A program made the translations under genes and the position numbers. Positions 8,403-17,980 of a stretch of DNA of 64,000 nt are shown here, piece by piece. The stretch is from Shewanella inventionis (GTDB taxonomy: Bacteria > Pseudomonadota > Gammaproteobacteria > Enterobacterales > Shewanellaceae). The stretch's first letter is position 1; every line of letters starts with the position of its first letter. Where the stretch lies: assembly GCF_014641855.1 (NCBI RefSeq), contig NZ_BMII01000006.1:95213-159212 (forward strand), read 5' to 3'. A model generated the notes under the pieces. It worked only from the letters and a program-made list of their open reading frames with translations, was not told the DNA's origin and ran no database searches.

Positions 8403-10853
8403 TTAAATACGGTAGGTTACCGTTAACTTAGCATTACGTTCTTCGCCTGGTAATCCACCTAAGAACATGGCTTTTTCGTAGTATGATTTATTAAATAAGT
8501 TATTGAGATTTAATTGAATTTTATATCGTTCAACATCATAACTAATTGCAGAGTCTACAACAGTATAGCTTGGGACGTATCCGTCAGGAATGCCGAACGA
8601 GCTTGAGTTGGTGCTTCGCTCGCCAACATGCTCAGCACCAAGACTAATCGATACAGGTGCAGGTAAACCAAACTCGGCTGCATAAGTCACCCAGGTGCTT
8701 GCTGTTACGTAAGGTACACCTTTTTGATGTTGACCATAATCGCTACTGTTTGGATTTTGGTTGTCTCTTGCATCTTGATACACAGCATTAATGTTGACCT
8801 TCCATTGCTCACTTAAATAGGCGTTTAAGTCCATTTCGACGCCTTTGGTGTCTTCGCTGCCATCGTAAAAATACGGATCAATATCGGATGTCGTCGCGCT
8901 ACTGTCGTAATCTGGGTTACTGTAGGCAATATTGGTACGTGAAGATTTAAAAAACACTAATGATGCCAGTAGCTGGTCTTCAAATGCTTTAAAACGTACG
9001 CCAAGGTCGTTACTGATTGATTCAGAATCATCTCGGTCGGCTTCTGTGCCTGTTACATCGCCCAATACACTGTAGGCTGTTCGACCTTTAGAGTGATTAA
9101 CAAAAATAGAGATATCATCAGTTGGCATGTACGTTAAACCAAGGTTGTAAGTAATACCGTTGTCTGTGGTATCTGCTTCTGGCTGTGGCTCTGCCAGGCT
9201 ACTGCTATATCGAGAATCGACGCCTAAATGCTTATAGGTTTGCCTGATCTCATTGAAGGCAACACCCACTCGGCTGGTAAAGCCTGCACCTAAATATCCC
9301 ACATGCTGCACTCCAAGCCCCCATGCACTGACTGACTTATTGTAATTACTGGTCACTAGAGGGTCGTAATCTTCAAAATCACCTTCGGCCCAATTAGGAT
9401 CGCGGATATCATAAATATAGGGGAGCGTTCCTTGGTAGCTTACGTCACCGTTACTGTCTTTTAATACGTAATCGGCATCCCATATTGACGACTGTTTAAA
9501 TCGAATTGTTCGGTCTTCAAAGTTAGCGTTAACCAATAATTCGTTTTCAATGTTGCCAATGTCAAAGTCGTAACGCAGATCGGCAAAATATTGCCATGAC
9601 TTTTCATCTGCTGTGACTTTACGGTATTCCTGACGACGAGCTGCATAGGGATACAGTACGTCATCTTCAACTAATGGTGCACGGGGATCTGCATTAATGA
9701 CACCATTGCGTTGCCAGTAAACGTAATTATATGCACCTGTTTGGCGAGCAAAACCCGTTTCATAATTACGATATTGCAATTGCTGATTTAAGAATAGGTC
9801 GTCAGTTAAGTATATGTTGTGGGTAAGTTTAAAGCGTAATTCTTCGCTTTCGTTATCTTTTGCCATCGGGGAAATCAAACCATTATGGCCAAAGTCGTAG
9901 GGGGTTTGGCCATCACTAGCACTGAGCGAGTCTGCAAGTTGTTGACGCTGCTCATCGGTAAGTTGCACGCCACTGCTGGTTGGGTCGTTAACCAAATCTT
10001 CCCATGTCACTTCGTCAGCGGTTTTACCGTCAACCGATGCAGCGTTATAAATACGAATAGGGTGACCAATGGAGTCGACAGGAATAGCGTCTTTGATATA
10101 GGCAGTAGAGAACATCAGATTTTGACTGTCATCTACAACAAATTTTAATGAGCCGTAGACTTCATCTCTGTCTGTGCCAAGATCGCGATAGCCGTCACTG
10201 CGGGCGCTTTTTGCAACCACGCGATAGGCAACATCATCGGTTATGCCTCCCGTACTGTCGGCCATTAGTGAATAGCTGTCCCATTGTCCAACTTCGGCTT
10301 CAATAACATGTTTGCTTTCAAACTCTGGTTTTTTTTCGATTAAGTTAATCACACCGCCAGCGCTACCCATGCCGTATAAGCCTGTGGCAGGGCCTTTTAA
10401 TACTTCAACTGAATTAACATTGGTGAGGGAGCGGGTTGGGTTAAATGTATTGCCAAGGCCGGCGCCGCCGTACATGCCATCAAAGGTGTAATTGGCTCCT
10501 AAACCGCGGATGACAAGGTTGTCGCCAATACCATAATTATTACCTGCTTGGGTCACGCCACTGATGTTACGCACTAGATCTTTCATGTTACTAATGCCCT
10601 GCTCATCAATGAGTGCTTCATCAACAATGACAACCGCCGCGGGAGTCTCCATCAAAGACATGTCTGATTTTGTTGCTAAACCGGAATTCATCACTACCTG
10701 GTTTTGACGACCGTATACAGTAATACGTTCATAGTCTTGTGCAGTGGGTTGCGTTTCAGTACTCGAGTCATTAGGTGTTTGCGCGTGTGCATAAATAGGA
10801 AATAAAATACTTTGGCAAGCAAGAGCAAGTAAAGATAATCGTAGCGATGTCAT
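8403..10853 (-). CDS. TonB-dependent siderophore receptor
   Basis: An 816-residue outer-membrane ferric-siderophore receptor. It has a signal peptide cleaved near AHA|QTPND (residue 24), a TonB box ERITVYG (42-48), a plug domain (about 60-185, with VIRGLGANYTFDGMYGG and VEVLKGPATGLYGMGSAGGVINLIEKKP), and a long beta-barrel ending in the aromatic-terminated LTVTYRI strand. The FhuE/FpvA-like plug motifs point to a hydroxamate or mixed siderophore, but the ligand cannot be fixed. A near-perfect Fur box sits 30 bases before the start codon, so iron repression is expected. No biosynthesis or permease genes adjoin it, which fits use of a siderophore made elsewhere. Confidence 0.93.
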   Translation of the reverse strand: MTSLRLSLLALACQSILFPIYAHAQTPNDSSTETQPTAQDYERITVYGRQNQVVMNSGLATKSDMSLMETPAAVVIVDEALIDEQGISNMKDLVRNISGVTQAGNNYGIGDNLVIRGLGANYTFDGMYGGAGLGNTFNPTRSLTNVNSVEVLKGPATGLYGMGSAGGVINLIEKKPEFESKHVIEAEVGQWDSYSLMADSTGGITDDVAYRVVAKSARSDGYRDLGTDRDEVYGSLKFVVDDSQNLMFSTAYIKDAIPVDSIGHPIRIYNAASVDGKTADEVTWEDLVNDPTSSGVQLTDEQRQQLADSLSASDGQTPYDFGHNGLISPMAKDNESEELRFKLTHNIYLTDDLFLNQQLQYRNYETGFARQTGAYNYVYWQRNGVINADPRAPLVEDDVLYPYAARRQEYRKVTADEKSWQYFADLRYDFDIGNIENELLVNANFEDRTIRFKQSSIWDADYVLKDSNGDVSYQGTLPYIYDIRDPNWAEGDFEDYDPLVTSNYNKSVSAWGLGVQHVGYLGAGFTSRVGVAFNEIRQTYKHLGVDSRYSSSLAEPQPEADTTDNGITYNLGLTYMPTDDISIFVNHSKGRTAYSVLGDVTGTEADRDDSESISNDLGVRFKAFEDQLLASLVFFKSSRTNIAYSNPDYDSSATTSDIDPYFYDGSEDTKGVEMDLNAYLSEQWKVNINAVYQDARDNQNPNSSDYGQHQKGVPYVTASTWVTYAAEFGLPAPVSISLGAEHVGERSTNSSSFGIPDGYVPSYTVVDSAISYDVERYKIQLNLNNLFNKSYYEKAMFLGGLPGEERNAKLTVTYRI

Positions 10854-11311
10854 AGTGGATACCTCGTTTAATGATTTTGCGAATGATAATGATTATCATA
10901 AAGATTGCAATTGAATTTGAGTCATCATGTGGCAAAAACGCTAACAAGAAGTTTATTTGCGCTATTTTTAAGCTGATTGGCTGCAACATCATCATAACCT
11001 GTTGCATAAGTTGTTAATTTTTATAATGGAGTAGCTTTATTGTTAGTTATTTGTGATTTCGGATGCTGGCGTTTGTAATGCAATAACTGGTTTGGATCAG
11101 GCGTAAAAGACAAGACAGCAAAACCTCTAATCGATTTTTAAAGGTGGGTTATCTTTGTGGGAAGAAAAATTGTCTTAGTAGCCATATATGCGTAGTTTGG
11201 TTGTCGCATATTAGGTAGGTTTGGGTATATAATCTGCATCCGAAAAGGTGTTGTGAGGCATAGCTAAGTATCGCTTCTTCAATAACACACTAAAGTATTT
11301 AAGGTAACCAA
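10854..11311. other. Intergenic region between receptor and yibL
   Basis: This 458-base gap holds the divergent promoters of the receptor (with its Fur box) and yibL. A TATAAT at 11228-11233 is a likely minus-10 element for yibL, though I see no well-spaced minus-35. No further gene is supported. Confidence 0.6.
10883..10899. promoter_or_regulatory. Fur box
   Basis: ATGATAATGATTATCAT is a perfect 8+1+8 palindrome containing the core Fur consensus GATAATGATTATC. It lies just upstream of the siderophore receptor on the minus strand, where Fe-Fur would repress transcription. Confidence 0.9.
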
Positions 11312-11668
11312 ATGAATTTAAAGCAAGAACTGCAAACATTAAATGACAAATTAGATAAGTTTCGTCGCAAATTAGCCGCGGCAGAACAGCGTGGTGATGC
11401 CACGGTTGTCATGCAGTTTAAGAAAGAAATTGCCACTGTCACTAAACGTATTGCCAGTGTAAAAGGTCAGCAAACTCGCGAGTTAAGCAAAGAGAGTGTT
11501 GCATTAAAAGCGCTTGGTTTTAAGCGTGCAATCACAAAAGCAGAACAGGCTGACATGGGTAAGTTGACTAAATCGGTTAAAGGTTTAGTTGTTGTGCACC
11601 CTTTAACGGCTCTTGGTCGTGAAATGGGCATTAAAGAAGTCACAGGCTTTGCTCCTACTCAGTTTTAA
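11312..11668 (+). CDS. yibL: YibL family ribosome-associated protein
   Basis: A 118-residue homologue of E. coli YibL, a small protein found with the large ribosomal subunit. The first ~70 residues form a charged coiled coil (LNDKLDKFRRKLAAAEQ). The C-terminal half, RAITKAEQADMGKLTKSVKG and VVVHPLTALGREMG, is nearly identical to YibL. Its exact role is not known. It is followed after 37 bases by ribA and may be co-transcribed with it. Confidence 0.9.
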   Translation: MNLKQELQTLNDKLDKFRRKLAAAEQRGDATVVMQFKKEIATVTKRIASVKGQQTRELSKESVALKALGFKRAITKAEQADMGKLTKSVKGLVVVHPLTALGREMGIKEVTGFAPTQF

Positions 11669-11705
11669 TATTTTCTTTTACAGTTAGTTGTCGTAAGGTT
11701 AATTC

Positions 11706-12314
11706 ATGTCGATAAAATATATCGCAACATCTAAATTACCCACTCCTTGGGGAGTGTTTGACATGCATGGTTTTGAAGAAACCGCTACAGGTAAAGAACA
11801 TGTTGCGTTGACATTTGGTCAGCTTGATCCCACACAAGCGATGTTAGGTCGTATTCACTCAGAATGTTTAACGGGTGATGCTTTATTTAGTTTGCGTTGT
11901 GACTGTGGTTTCCAATTACAATCAGCGATGCAATCCATTGCCGAGAAAGGCCAGGGTTTTTTGTTGTATTTGCGTCAAGAAGGTCGTGGTATTGGCTTAT
12001 TAAATAAAATCCGTGCTTATGAACTACAAGACGGCGGTGCTAACACGGTTGAAGCCAATGAACGTTTAGGCTTTGAAGCCGACATGCGTAAATACGACAT
12101 GATAGCGCCTATGCTTAAACAAATTGGCGTAGAAAAAGTCAGCTTAATGACAAACAACCCTCGTAAAGTGATGGCCATGCAAAATGTGGGCATTGAAGTG
12201 GTTGAGCGTATACCATTGCAAGTGGGCAAAAACCGTTATAATGAGTCATATTTAAAAACCAAGTCTACTGAGCTTGGCCATATGATGTCTGAACATCATT
12301 TCAACGATGAATAG
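11706..12314 (+). CDS. ribA: GTP cyclohydrolase II
   Basis: First enzyme of riboflavin synthesis, converting GTP to a diaminopyrimidine, formate and pyrophosphate. The 202-residue protein carries the zinc ligands C54, C65 and C67 (HSECLTGD...LRCDCG) at the E. coli positions, and the [12 protein letters not shown] loop with the catalytic Arg/Tyr region downstream. It is the stand-alone form, not fused to RibB. No FMN riboswitch is seen upstream. Confidence 0.96.
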   Translation: MSIKYIATSKLPTPWGVFDMHGFEETATGKEHVALTFGQLDPTQAMLGRIHSECLTGDALFSLRCDCGFQLQSAMQSIAEKGQGFLLYLRQEGRGIGLLNKIRAYELQDGGANTVEANERLGFEADMRKYDMIAPMLKQIGVEKVSLMTNNPRKVMAMQNVGIEVVERIPLQVGKNRYNESYLKTKSTELGHMMSEHHFNDE

Positions 12315-12334
12315 GAAAAACGAACCGTAATCTT

Positions 12335-13258
12335 ATGGCAATGAAACCCGAGCGTCATCTTTGGCTTTTGGATTTATCACCATCGACTCAATCAAGGTTT
12401 TCTTTTTTGGCACCAAACCGCCTCGTTTTATCAGTCTGCGCTTTCATCGGCTATAGCATAAGTTGTCATGTGTTAGCCGATGAGCTCATCAGTTCAGAAC
12501 CCGACGCTTCCCATTATGCGTTTGCTAATTATCTTGGCAGTGGTGTTTATCGTACGTCAGGCCAAAGTGCTGCCGTGGTTAATGTCCCTTTAGGCTTTGA
12601 TTTAGAAGGGTCCGACAGCCATCTTCTTAAGTTTCGCTTATCGACTTCGTTTGGTTTTTTTGACTACTCTTTTAACGACTTGCCTGGTGGCAGTTTGCCT
12701 AAAAGTGTTGGTACACTGACCGTGACTCCCGGCATTGAATATCATTGGCTGGTGGACGAGAAATTGACTCTGGAGTCGTATTTTGATCTCGGGTATGGGC
12801 ATAATTTCTCTACACACAGCCATGTGGGTATTTACTCAACAGGGCTGTCGAGTTTGTACCGCTTTGGCCCTGCGGAGTATAACCCTGTGTGGGTTAACCG
12901 CATTTATTATGCTGGATATAAAAGCAATCAAAATGACGGCACCGAAGGCTACTCAGTATTAAAAACCGGTGTAGATGTTGGGGTTAATTACGGTTGGCAG
13001 TGGGATGATATTTGGGTTGAGCCTCGGGTGTTTGTTGCAGGCCATTGGTATTTTAATCAATTAAAATTTGTGACACCCGTCGGCGAAGATGTGCTGACAT
13101 CCTACACCTACGAAATAGGCACAACGTTGGCTTTTTCTAAACCGTTAACCTTTGCGGCCATTGGCCTAGACAGTGTCGAAATTGATCATTTTGGTTTGAG
13201 TTATCAAGTTGGCGGCGGGCTTAAAGTGTGGCGCTTAATATTTGGGTTTCCACTGTAA
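12335..13258 (+). CDS. Predicted outer-membrane beta-barrel protein, unknown function
   Basis: I do not recognise this 307-residue protein. A hydrophobic segment at about residues 29-48 ends VLA|DELIS and looks like a signal peptide, though the preceding 28 residues are unusually long for one. The mature part alternates hydrophobic and polar residues with many aromatics (TPGIEYHWLVDEKLTLESY, VEPRVFVAGHWYFNQL) and ends in a strand closing with Phe-Pro-Leu, as expected for a small outer-membrane barrel of 8-12 strands. It lies 20 bases after ribA, but a shared role is not implied. Function is unknown. Confidence 0.6.
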   Translation: MAMKPERHLWLLDLSPSTQSRFSFLAPNRLVLSVCAFIGYSISCHVLADELISSEPDASHYAFANYLGSGVYRTSGQSAAVVNVPLGFDLEGSDSHLLKFRLSTSFGFFDYSFNDLPGGSLPKSVGTLTVTPGIEYHWLVDEKLTLESYFDLGYGHNFSTHSHVGIYSTGLSSLYRFGPAEYNPVWVNRIYYAGYKSNQNDGTEGYSVLKTGVDVGVNYGWQWDDIWVEPRVFVAGHWYFNQLKFVTPVGEDVLTSYTYEIGTTLAFSKPLTFAAIGLDSVEIDHFGLSYQVGGGLKVWRLIFGFPL

Positions 13259-13295
13259 AGTAAGTGCTATTAATCAAACTGTGTTATTTCTATCC

Positions 13296-13324
13296 AAAAA
13301 GTGCTGAATTATTAGCACTTTTTG
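13296..13324 (+). terminator. Terminator after the predicted barrel protein
   Basis: A perfect 10-bp stem, AAAAAGTGCT / AGCACTTTTT, with an 8-nt loop. The flanking A and T runs allow it to work in both directions. Confidence 0.75.
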
Positions 13325-13397
13325 TCTAAGTTTTACCGATCAGGATAAAAAAATTATCAGAGATTGTTGAGTTGTCACATAATTAATGGAAATGGTA

Positions 13398-13760
13398 TTA
13401 ACCTTTGCCCCAAATATCAGCATTGACGGGCTTGGTCGGTTCAGCTGTTTTCGCTGAGGCTGATTTGTTAACTGGTTTAGATGTTTTTACGCCATGTTGA
13501 ACCTTGATGGCGGGTTTGCGTGTGTCATCTTTTGGTGGTGGAAGTGGTAACTTATTCGTTTTAAGGTACAAGTATTCAACTTTGTCACGCGCCCAAGGTG
13601 TTTTTCGTAAAAACTTCAAGCTTGATTTAACACTTGGGTTATCTTTAAAACACATAATGTTGATTCTAGACGCTAATTCTTCCCAACCATATTTTTCAAC
13701 CAGTTGGGTGACGATAGTTTCTAGCTTTATGCCGTGAAGTGGGTTATTTGCTTGTGTCAT
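13398..13760 (-). CDS. VF530 family (DUF2132) protein
   Basis: A 120-residue protein whose first ~70 residues ([21 protein letters not shown], then [18 protein letters not shown]) match the VF530/DUF2132 family, a compact helical fold suggested to bind DNA. The last ~50 residues are Lys/Pro/Ala-rich and probably flexible. It stands alone. Function in the cell is not established. Confidence 0.85.
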   Translation of the reverse strand: MTQANNPLHGIKLETIVTQLVEKYGWEELASRINIMCFKDNPSVKSSLKFLRKTPWARDKVEYLYLKTNKLPLPPPKDDTRKPAIKVQHGVKTSKPVNKSASAKTAEPTKPVNADIWGKG

Positions 13761-13827
13761 GGACCGTGCGTGCTCAATAAATTTGTCACTATTATACCCA
13801 CATTAATGGCAAAGAGATATCAACACA

Positions 13828-13851
13828 AAACGGCAGCCAAGGCTGCCGTTT
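13828..13851 (-). terminator. Terminator after the CstA-family gene
   Basis: An 11-bp perfect stem (AAACGGCAGCC / GGCTGCCGTTT) with a 2-nt loop, followed on the minus strand by TTTTGTG, 19 bases past the stop codon. Confidence 0.75.
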
Positions 13852-13869
13852 GTCATGAGAGGGAGAAAG

Positions 13870-15330
13870 TTATTGTTCGTTAGCTAAGGTGATGTTGTCT
13901 TCATCATCTGAATCAATATCGCCTTTACCTTTAGTTTTAATGATAATCAGCGCTGCAATTATTACTGTTGTGACAATACCGGCAAGGGTAGAAACGGTCA
14001 TAGGCAAGCCTGCACCCAATGTAGATGAGTTCAGCATAAAGCTAATCACAACACAGGTCATAAACATCGCGGGTACAGAACAAATCCAGTGGAATTTATT
14101 ATGCCGAAGTAAGTAGGCAGCTGCTGTCCATAGCATCAATACTGCTGTGGTTTGGTTTGCAACACCAAAATAGCGCCAGATAATACCGAAATCGACTTGA
14201 GTTAATACTGCACCGATTGCAAATAAAGGTAGAGCCAGCAAGAGGCGCTTTGGTAATTCAACTTGTTTGATGTTGAAGAACTCAGCCAAGATTAAACGAG
14301 CAGAGCGAAACGCGGTGTCACCAGATGTGATTGGAAGCACAATGACACCAAGAATAGCCAAGAAACCACCAAATGCACCAAGCAATCCGTTAGATGCTTC
14401 ATAGACGACGTTAGCTGGGTTGCCTGCCATACCAGCATTAAGCCCTTCAACACCGCCAAAGAATGATAAAGCAATGGCACACCAAATCAACGCGATAACA
14501 CCTTCACCAATCATGGCACCAAAAAACACAAAGCGACCATTTGATTCGTTTTCAACACAACGAGCCATTAATGGAGATTGGGTTGCGTGGAACCCTGATA
14601 CTGCACCACATGCAATCGTAATAAATAGTGCAGGCCATAATGGCATGTCGTTAGGGTTAAGGTTAGTAAAGAAGTCACCCATTTCAAAGCCAGGTAACAT
14701 AGTATGCTCAGATGACAGCATCAACGCGACAGTCAATCCAAGTGACATAAAGACTAAAAGTGCGCCAAAAAATGGGTAAAAACGACCGATGATTTTGTCG
14801 ATTGGCACAATTGTGGCCACTAGGTAATAAACAAAAATAATGCCAACAAAGATGGCAACATCAAAGCCAGTCAACTTGCTTAGAAGACCTGCAGGTGCAG
14901 AGATAAATACCACGCCAACAAGTAATAGTAAGATAATGGCAAACAAATTCATAAAGTGTTTGGCATTTTTACCCAGGTATTTACCGGCTAAGTTAGGTAC
15001 CGATTGCCCATGGTTACGAACCGATAGCATACCTGAGAAGTAATCGTGGACGGCACCAGCAAATATACAACCCAATACAATCCATAACATGGCAGCAGGA
15101 CCATACAAAGCACCTAAGATTGGGCCAAAAATAGGACCCACACCAGCAATGTTTAACAATTGAATTAGATACACTTTACTCTTTGACATTGGCACGTAAT
15201 CGACGCCATCAGTTTGAGTAAATGCAGGTGTTTTTCTTTGGGTGTTGATGCCGAATACTTTTTCGACAAAGGCCCCATAAATAAAATACCCACCGATGAG
15301 TAAGCCAACACAGAGTAGAAACCAAGTCAT
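13870..15330 (-). CDS. CstA-family transporter, probably pyruvate or peptide uptake
   Basis: A 486-residue inner-membrane protein with about 12 hydrophobic segments and the CstA core (IAGVGPIFGPILGALYG, then AGAVHDYFSGMLSVRNHG). E. coli CstA and BtsT are about 700 residues, so this is the short form. BtsT is a pyruvate/H+ symporter under BtsSR control; CstA is linked to peptide and pyruvate uptake during starvation. The adjacent btsSR genes make a pyruvate-responsive transporter the best inference. The ATG at 15330 has a GGGGAG ribosome site 9 bases before it; the longer in-frame start at 15432 is unlikely. Confidence 0.88.
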   Translation of the reverse strand: MTWFLLCVGLLIGGYFIYGAFVEKVFGINTQRKTPAFTQTDGVDYVPMSKSKVYLIQLLNIAGVGPIFGPILGALYGPAAMLWIVLGCIFAGAVHDYFSGMLSVRNHGQSVPNLAGKYLGKNAKHFMNLFAIILLLLVGVVFISAPAGLLSKLTGFDVAIFVGIIFVYYLVATIVPIDKIIGRFYPFFGALLVFMSLGLTVALMLSSEHTMLPGFEMGDFFTNLNPNDMPLWPALFITIACGAVSGFHATQSPLMARCVENESNGRFVFFGAMIGEGVIALIWCAIALSFFGGVEGLNAGMAGNPANVVYEASNGLLGAFGGFLAILGVIVLPITSGDTAFRSARLILAEFFNIKQVELPKRLLLALPLFAIGAVLTQVDFGIIWRYFGVANQTTAVLMLWTAAAYLLRHNKFHWICSVPAMFMTCVVISFMLNSSTLGAGLPMTVSTLAGIVTTVIIAALIIIKTKGKGDIDSDDEDNITLANEQ

Positions 15331-15494
15331 TTTTATATCTCCCCTTTTATTTAGTATCACAATTGTAAAGTGTTTAGGCGATTTAAAGGGGAGCATTGCA
15401 GTGACAGGTAGAATTGACTGCTTAAGCGGCAAATAGTGGGGATGAAATGTGTGGCTAGTTAAAAAGCGTGCGTTGCATCACTTAATTATATTGT

Positions 15495-16205
15495 CTATTG
15501 AAATCCAAGTAACTGTTTGAGCTCTTTAAGATAACGGCGTGATACCGGTACGTGAGTGCCACTGTGTGTTGTGACTTCAGCGCCAGTGTCGGTGATTTCT
15601 ATTTCAGATATGGCGTTTGGCGACAACAGGTATTGTTTATGACAACGAAATAACGGCGTTTTTTCCTCAAGGGCTTTTAGCGTGAGCTGGGTGTGGGAAA
15701 ACCCTTTACTTGAATGCACATGAATACCGCCCATATCACTCACAATAAATTCAACATCGGCAGTAGCGATAACTTTGAGTTTATTGCCTGTGTAGCACGG
15801 CAAGTGAGTGAGTTGGCTAGGTAATATATGTGTTATTGATTGTGGCGCCATATTACTGCGCACTTTATCTAGAGTTTGATTAAAACGATTTTCATCAATC
15901 GGTTTTAACAAATAGTCGAATGCATTGTTATCAAACGCTTTTACGGCGTATTCATCAAAAGCGGTAATAAATACGATTCGCGGCATTTGCTCTGGGTTTA
16001 ACATGGCTATTAATTCCATGCCGCTGATCCTGGGCATTTGAATATCCACGAAAATTAAGTCCGGCTTTTGCTGGTTTATTTGCTGCAGAGCTTCGATGGC
16101 ATTACCGCATTGGCCTAGCACGTTAAAGTCTGGATGTTTCTCGAGTAGGTAGGCCACTTCTTGGCGGGCAAATGGCTCATCATCAATAATTAAACACCGG
16201 ATCAT
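15495..16205 (-). CDS. btsR: LytTR response regulator, BtsR-like
   Basis: A 236-residue response regulator. The receiver domain has the acidic pocket D8/D9 and phospho-acceptor D54 (IFVDIQMPRISG), with the FDEYAVKAFDNNAFDYLLKP switch region. The C-terminal LytTR DNA-binding domain (about 135-236) ends in VPVSRRYLKELKQLLGF. It resembles E. coli BtsR (YehT) along its length. The start codon overlaps the btsS stop by four bases (ATGA). It probably activates the CstA-family gene 164 bases downstream on the same strand. Confidence 0.9.
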   Translation of the reverse strand: MIRCLIIDDEPFARQEVAYLLEKHPDFNVLGQCGNAIEALQQINQQKPDLIFVDIQMPRISGMELIAMLNPEQMPRIVFITAFDEYAVKAFDNNAFDYLLKPIDENRFNQTLDKVRSNMAPQSITHILPSQLTHLPCYTGNKLKVIATADVEFIVSDMGGIHVHSSKGFSHTQLTLKALEEKTPLFRCHKQYLLSPNAISEIEITDTGAEVTTHSGTHVPVSRRYLKELKQLLGFQ

Positions 16206-17899
16206 AATGTGCTCTTTTCAAGTGGGATACGAACCTGTACACACGTAAATTCTTCATCTTGGCTTGTGACTGTTATTCCATATTGTGTCCCAAACAGATT
16301 TTGTAGGCGCTTGTGTACTAAGTTCATCCCTAGACCTTCAGTATTGGATGCAGGGCTATACAGTCCTGCATTGTCGATGACTTTTAGGAGTAAATCATTG
16401 CCATCTGTGTTTGCTTCAACGTTAATTATTCCTGCTTCAAGCATGCGAGATGTTCCATGTTTTACTGCATTTTCAATTAATGGTTGCAGGGTAAAAGCGG
16501 GCATTTTGTGATGGTGATATACCTTGGGTATAGTAATACTTACCTTGAGTTTATCGATAAACCTTGCATGTTCAATGGCGAGATATGCATCAATGTGTTC
16601 GAGTTCATCGGCTAGGGTGACAAGTCCTGTTGTGCGTGTGAGGTTAATCCTTAAAAATTGTGACAATTGTTGTAGTAACTTTTTCGCCATTTTGGGATCA
16701 CGATTAATAATGGCACTGATGGTATTTAAGGCATTGAATAAAAAATGAGGGTTGACTTGGGCTTGGAGTAACTTAATTTCTGCCTGCATTAACAGGCTTT
16801 TTTGTTGTTCAAAGCGTCCATATAGGATCTGATTTGATAATAATCTTGCTATACCTTCACCTAGGGTACGATTGATATTTAAAAACAGTTTGTTTTTAGG
16901 TTCGTATAACTTAATGGTACCTACCACTTCATCATTACTGCGCAGTGGAATGACCAAACTTGACCCCAAATTACAGTGTTTTGAAATTGAACAGGCATAA
17001 GTTGTGTCAACGCCATCGGCAAACATCACCTTATTTTGCGATATAGCATCTAAGGTGATCTTAGAAGAAATCGGGGTATTGGGAAGGTGGTGGTCTGCGC
17101 CAGTACCGATAAAGGCTAATAGTTTGTGTCGGTCTGTAATCGCGACAGCGCCTACGCGGGTTTCTTCTATGATTATTTTTGCCACTTTTTGGCTCGATTC
17201 TTCATTAAACCCTTTCGATAAAATGCCAACACTGCGCTCGGCAATTTTTAAGGCATTGGTTGAAAAGCTCGAGGACAGCTTATCGAACATGGTTTTTTGA
17301 TCGCGCACTATGCTCATAAACATGGCCGCGCCTAATGAGTTAATTAACAGCATGGGAGGGGCAATAACATAAACCAATGCCCATGCTTGCTCAAATGGCT
17401 TTGCAATCAATAAAATAAGGCTCATTTGCAGCAGTTCGGCCACAAATGTCACCATAAAAACCCAGGCAGGGTTGTATAAGGACTCTTCTTTTCCTGCCTT
17501 TTTTAAATAATAACTGTATAACCCGGCTAGCAGCCCTTCTAAGGTGGTTGAAATAGCACACGCGATATCGGTAAATCCGCCCATAGAATAACGGTGCAAC
17601 CCACCGGTGAGGCCGACAAAAAAACCTGTCACTGGGCCACCAAGTAGCCCGCCTAGTACCGCACCCATTGCCCGTGTGTTGGCGATAGCGCCAGTGGTTT
17701 GTTCGCCAAAATAGGTGGCCATAATACAAAAAAGTGAAAACACCACGTAAATAAAAAATTTGTGGGGTAAGCGTTTTGAACTTTCAGCAAATAGCTTAAA
17801 GAGCGGTGTTTTACTGACTAAATAAACAATAACCAAATACACGCACATTTGTTGCGTGAGTAATAAAATCAACGACATGAGTTCTCTCAAGGTAGCCAT
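16202..17899 (-). CDS. btsS: LytS-type sensor histidine kinase, BtsS-like
   Basis: A 565-residue inner-membrane kinase that follows E. coli BtsS (YehU), a high-affinity pyruvate sensor, very closely. It has a 5TM-LYT sensor region (about 1-200, with the GLTGGLHRYSMGG signature), a GAF domain (about 225-360), a His-kinase segment QVNPHFLFNALNTISAI with H385, and an HATPase domain with IENAVKHG and GLGMNLVHKRL. It is translationally coupled to btsR. Pyruvate as signal is inferred from homology and from the CstA-family neighbour. Confidence 0.91.
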   Translation of the reverse strand: MATLRELMSLILLLTQQMCVYLVIVYLVSKTPLFKLFAESSKRLPHKFFIYVVFSLFCIMATYFGEQTTGAIANTRAMGAVLGGLLGGPVTGFFVGLTGGLHRYSMGGFTDIACAISTTLEGLLAGLYSYYLKKAGKEESLYNPAWVFMVTFVAELLQMSLILLIAKPFEQAWALVYVIAPPMLLINSLGAAMFMSIVRDQKTMFDKLSSSFSTNALKIAERSVGILSKGFNEESSQKVAKIIIEETRVGAVAITDRHKLLAFIGTGADHHLPNTPISSKITLDAISQNKVMFADGVDTTYACSISKHCNLGSSLVIPLRSNDEVVGTIKLYEPKNKLFLNINRTLGEGIARLLSNQILYGRFEQQKSLLMQAEIKLLQAQVNPHFLFNALNTISAIINRDPKMAKKLLQQLSQFLRINLTRTTGLVTLADELEHIDAYLAIEHARFIDKLKVSITIPKVYHHHKMPAFTLQPLIENAVKHGTSRMLEAGIINVEANTDGNDLLLKVIDNAGLYSPASNTEGLGMNLVHKRLQNLFGTQYGITVTSQDEEFTCVQVRIPLEKSTL

Positions 17900-17980
17900 A
17901 TCGGTTAGGTATCCTAACCGTGGTTTTGTAATGCTGCTAATTTAGCAGGCGTGAATAATATTAAGGGATATGGCGTGTGG

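Noticed and set aside
11669..11705. FMN riboswitch before ribA
   Set aside because: The yibL-ribA spacer is 37 bases, too short for the element, and no conserved RFN segments are seen.
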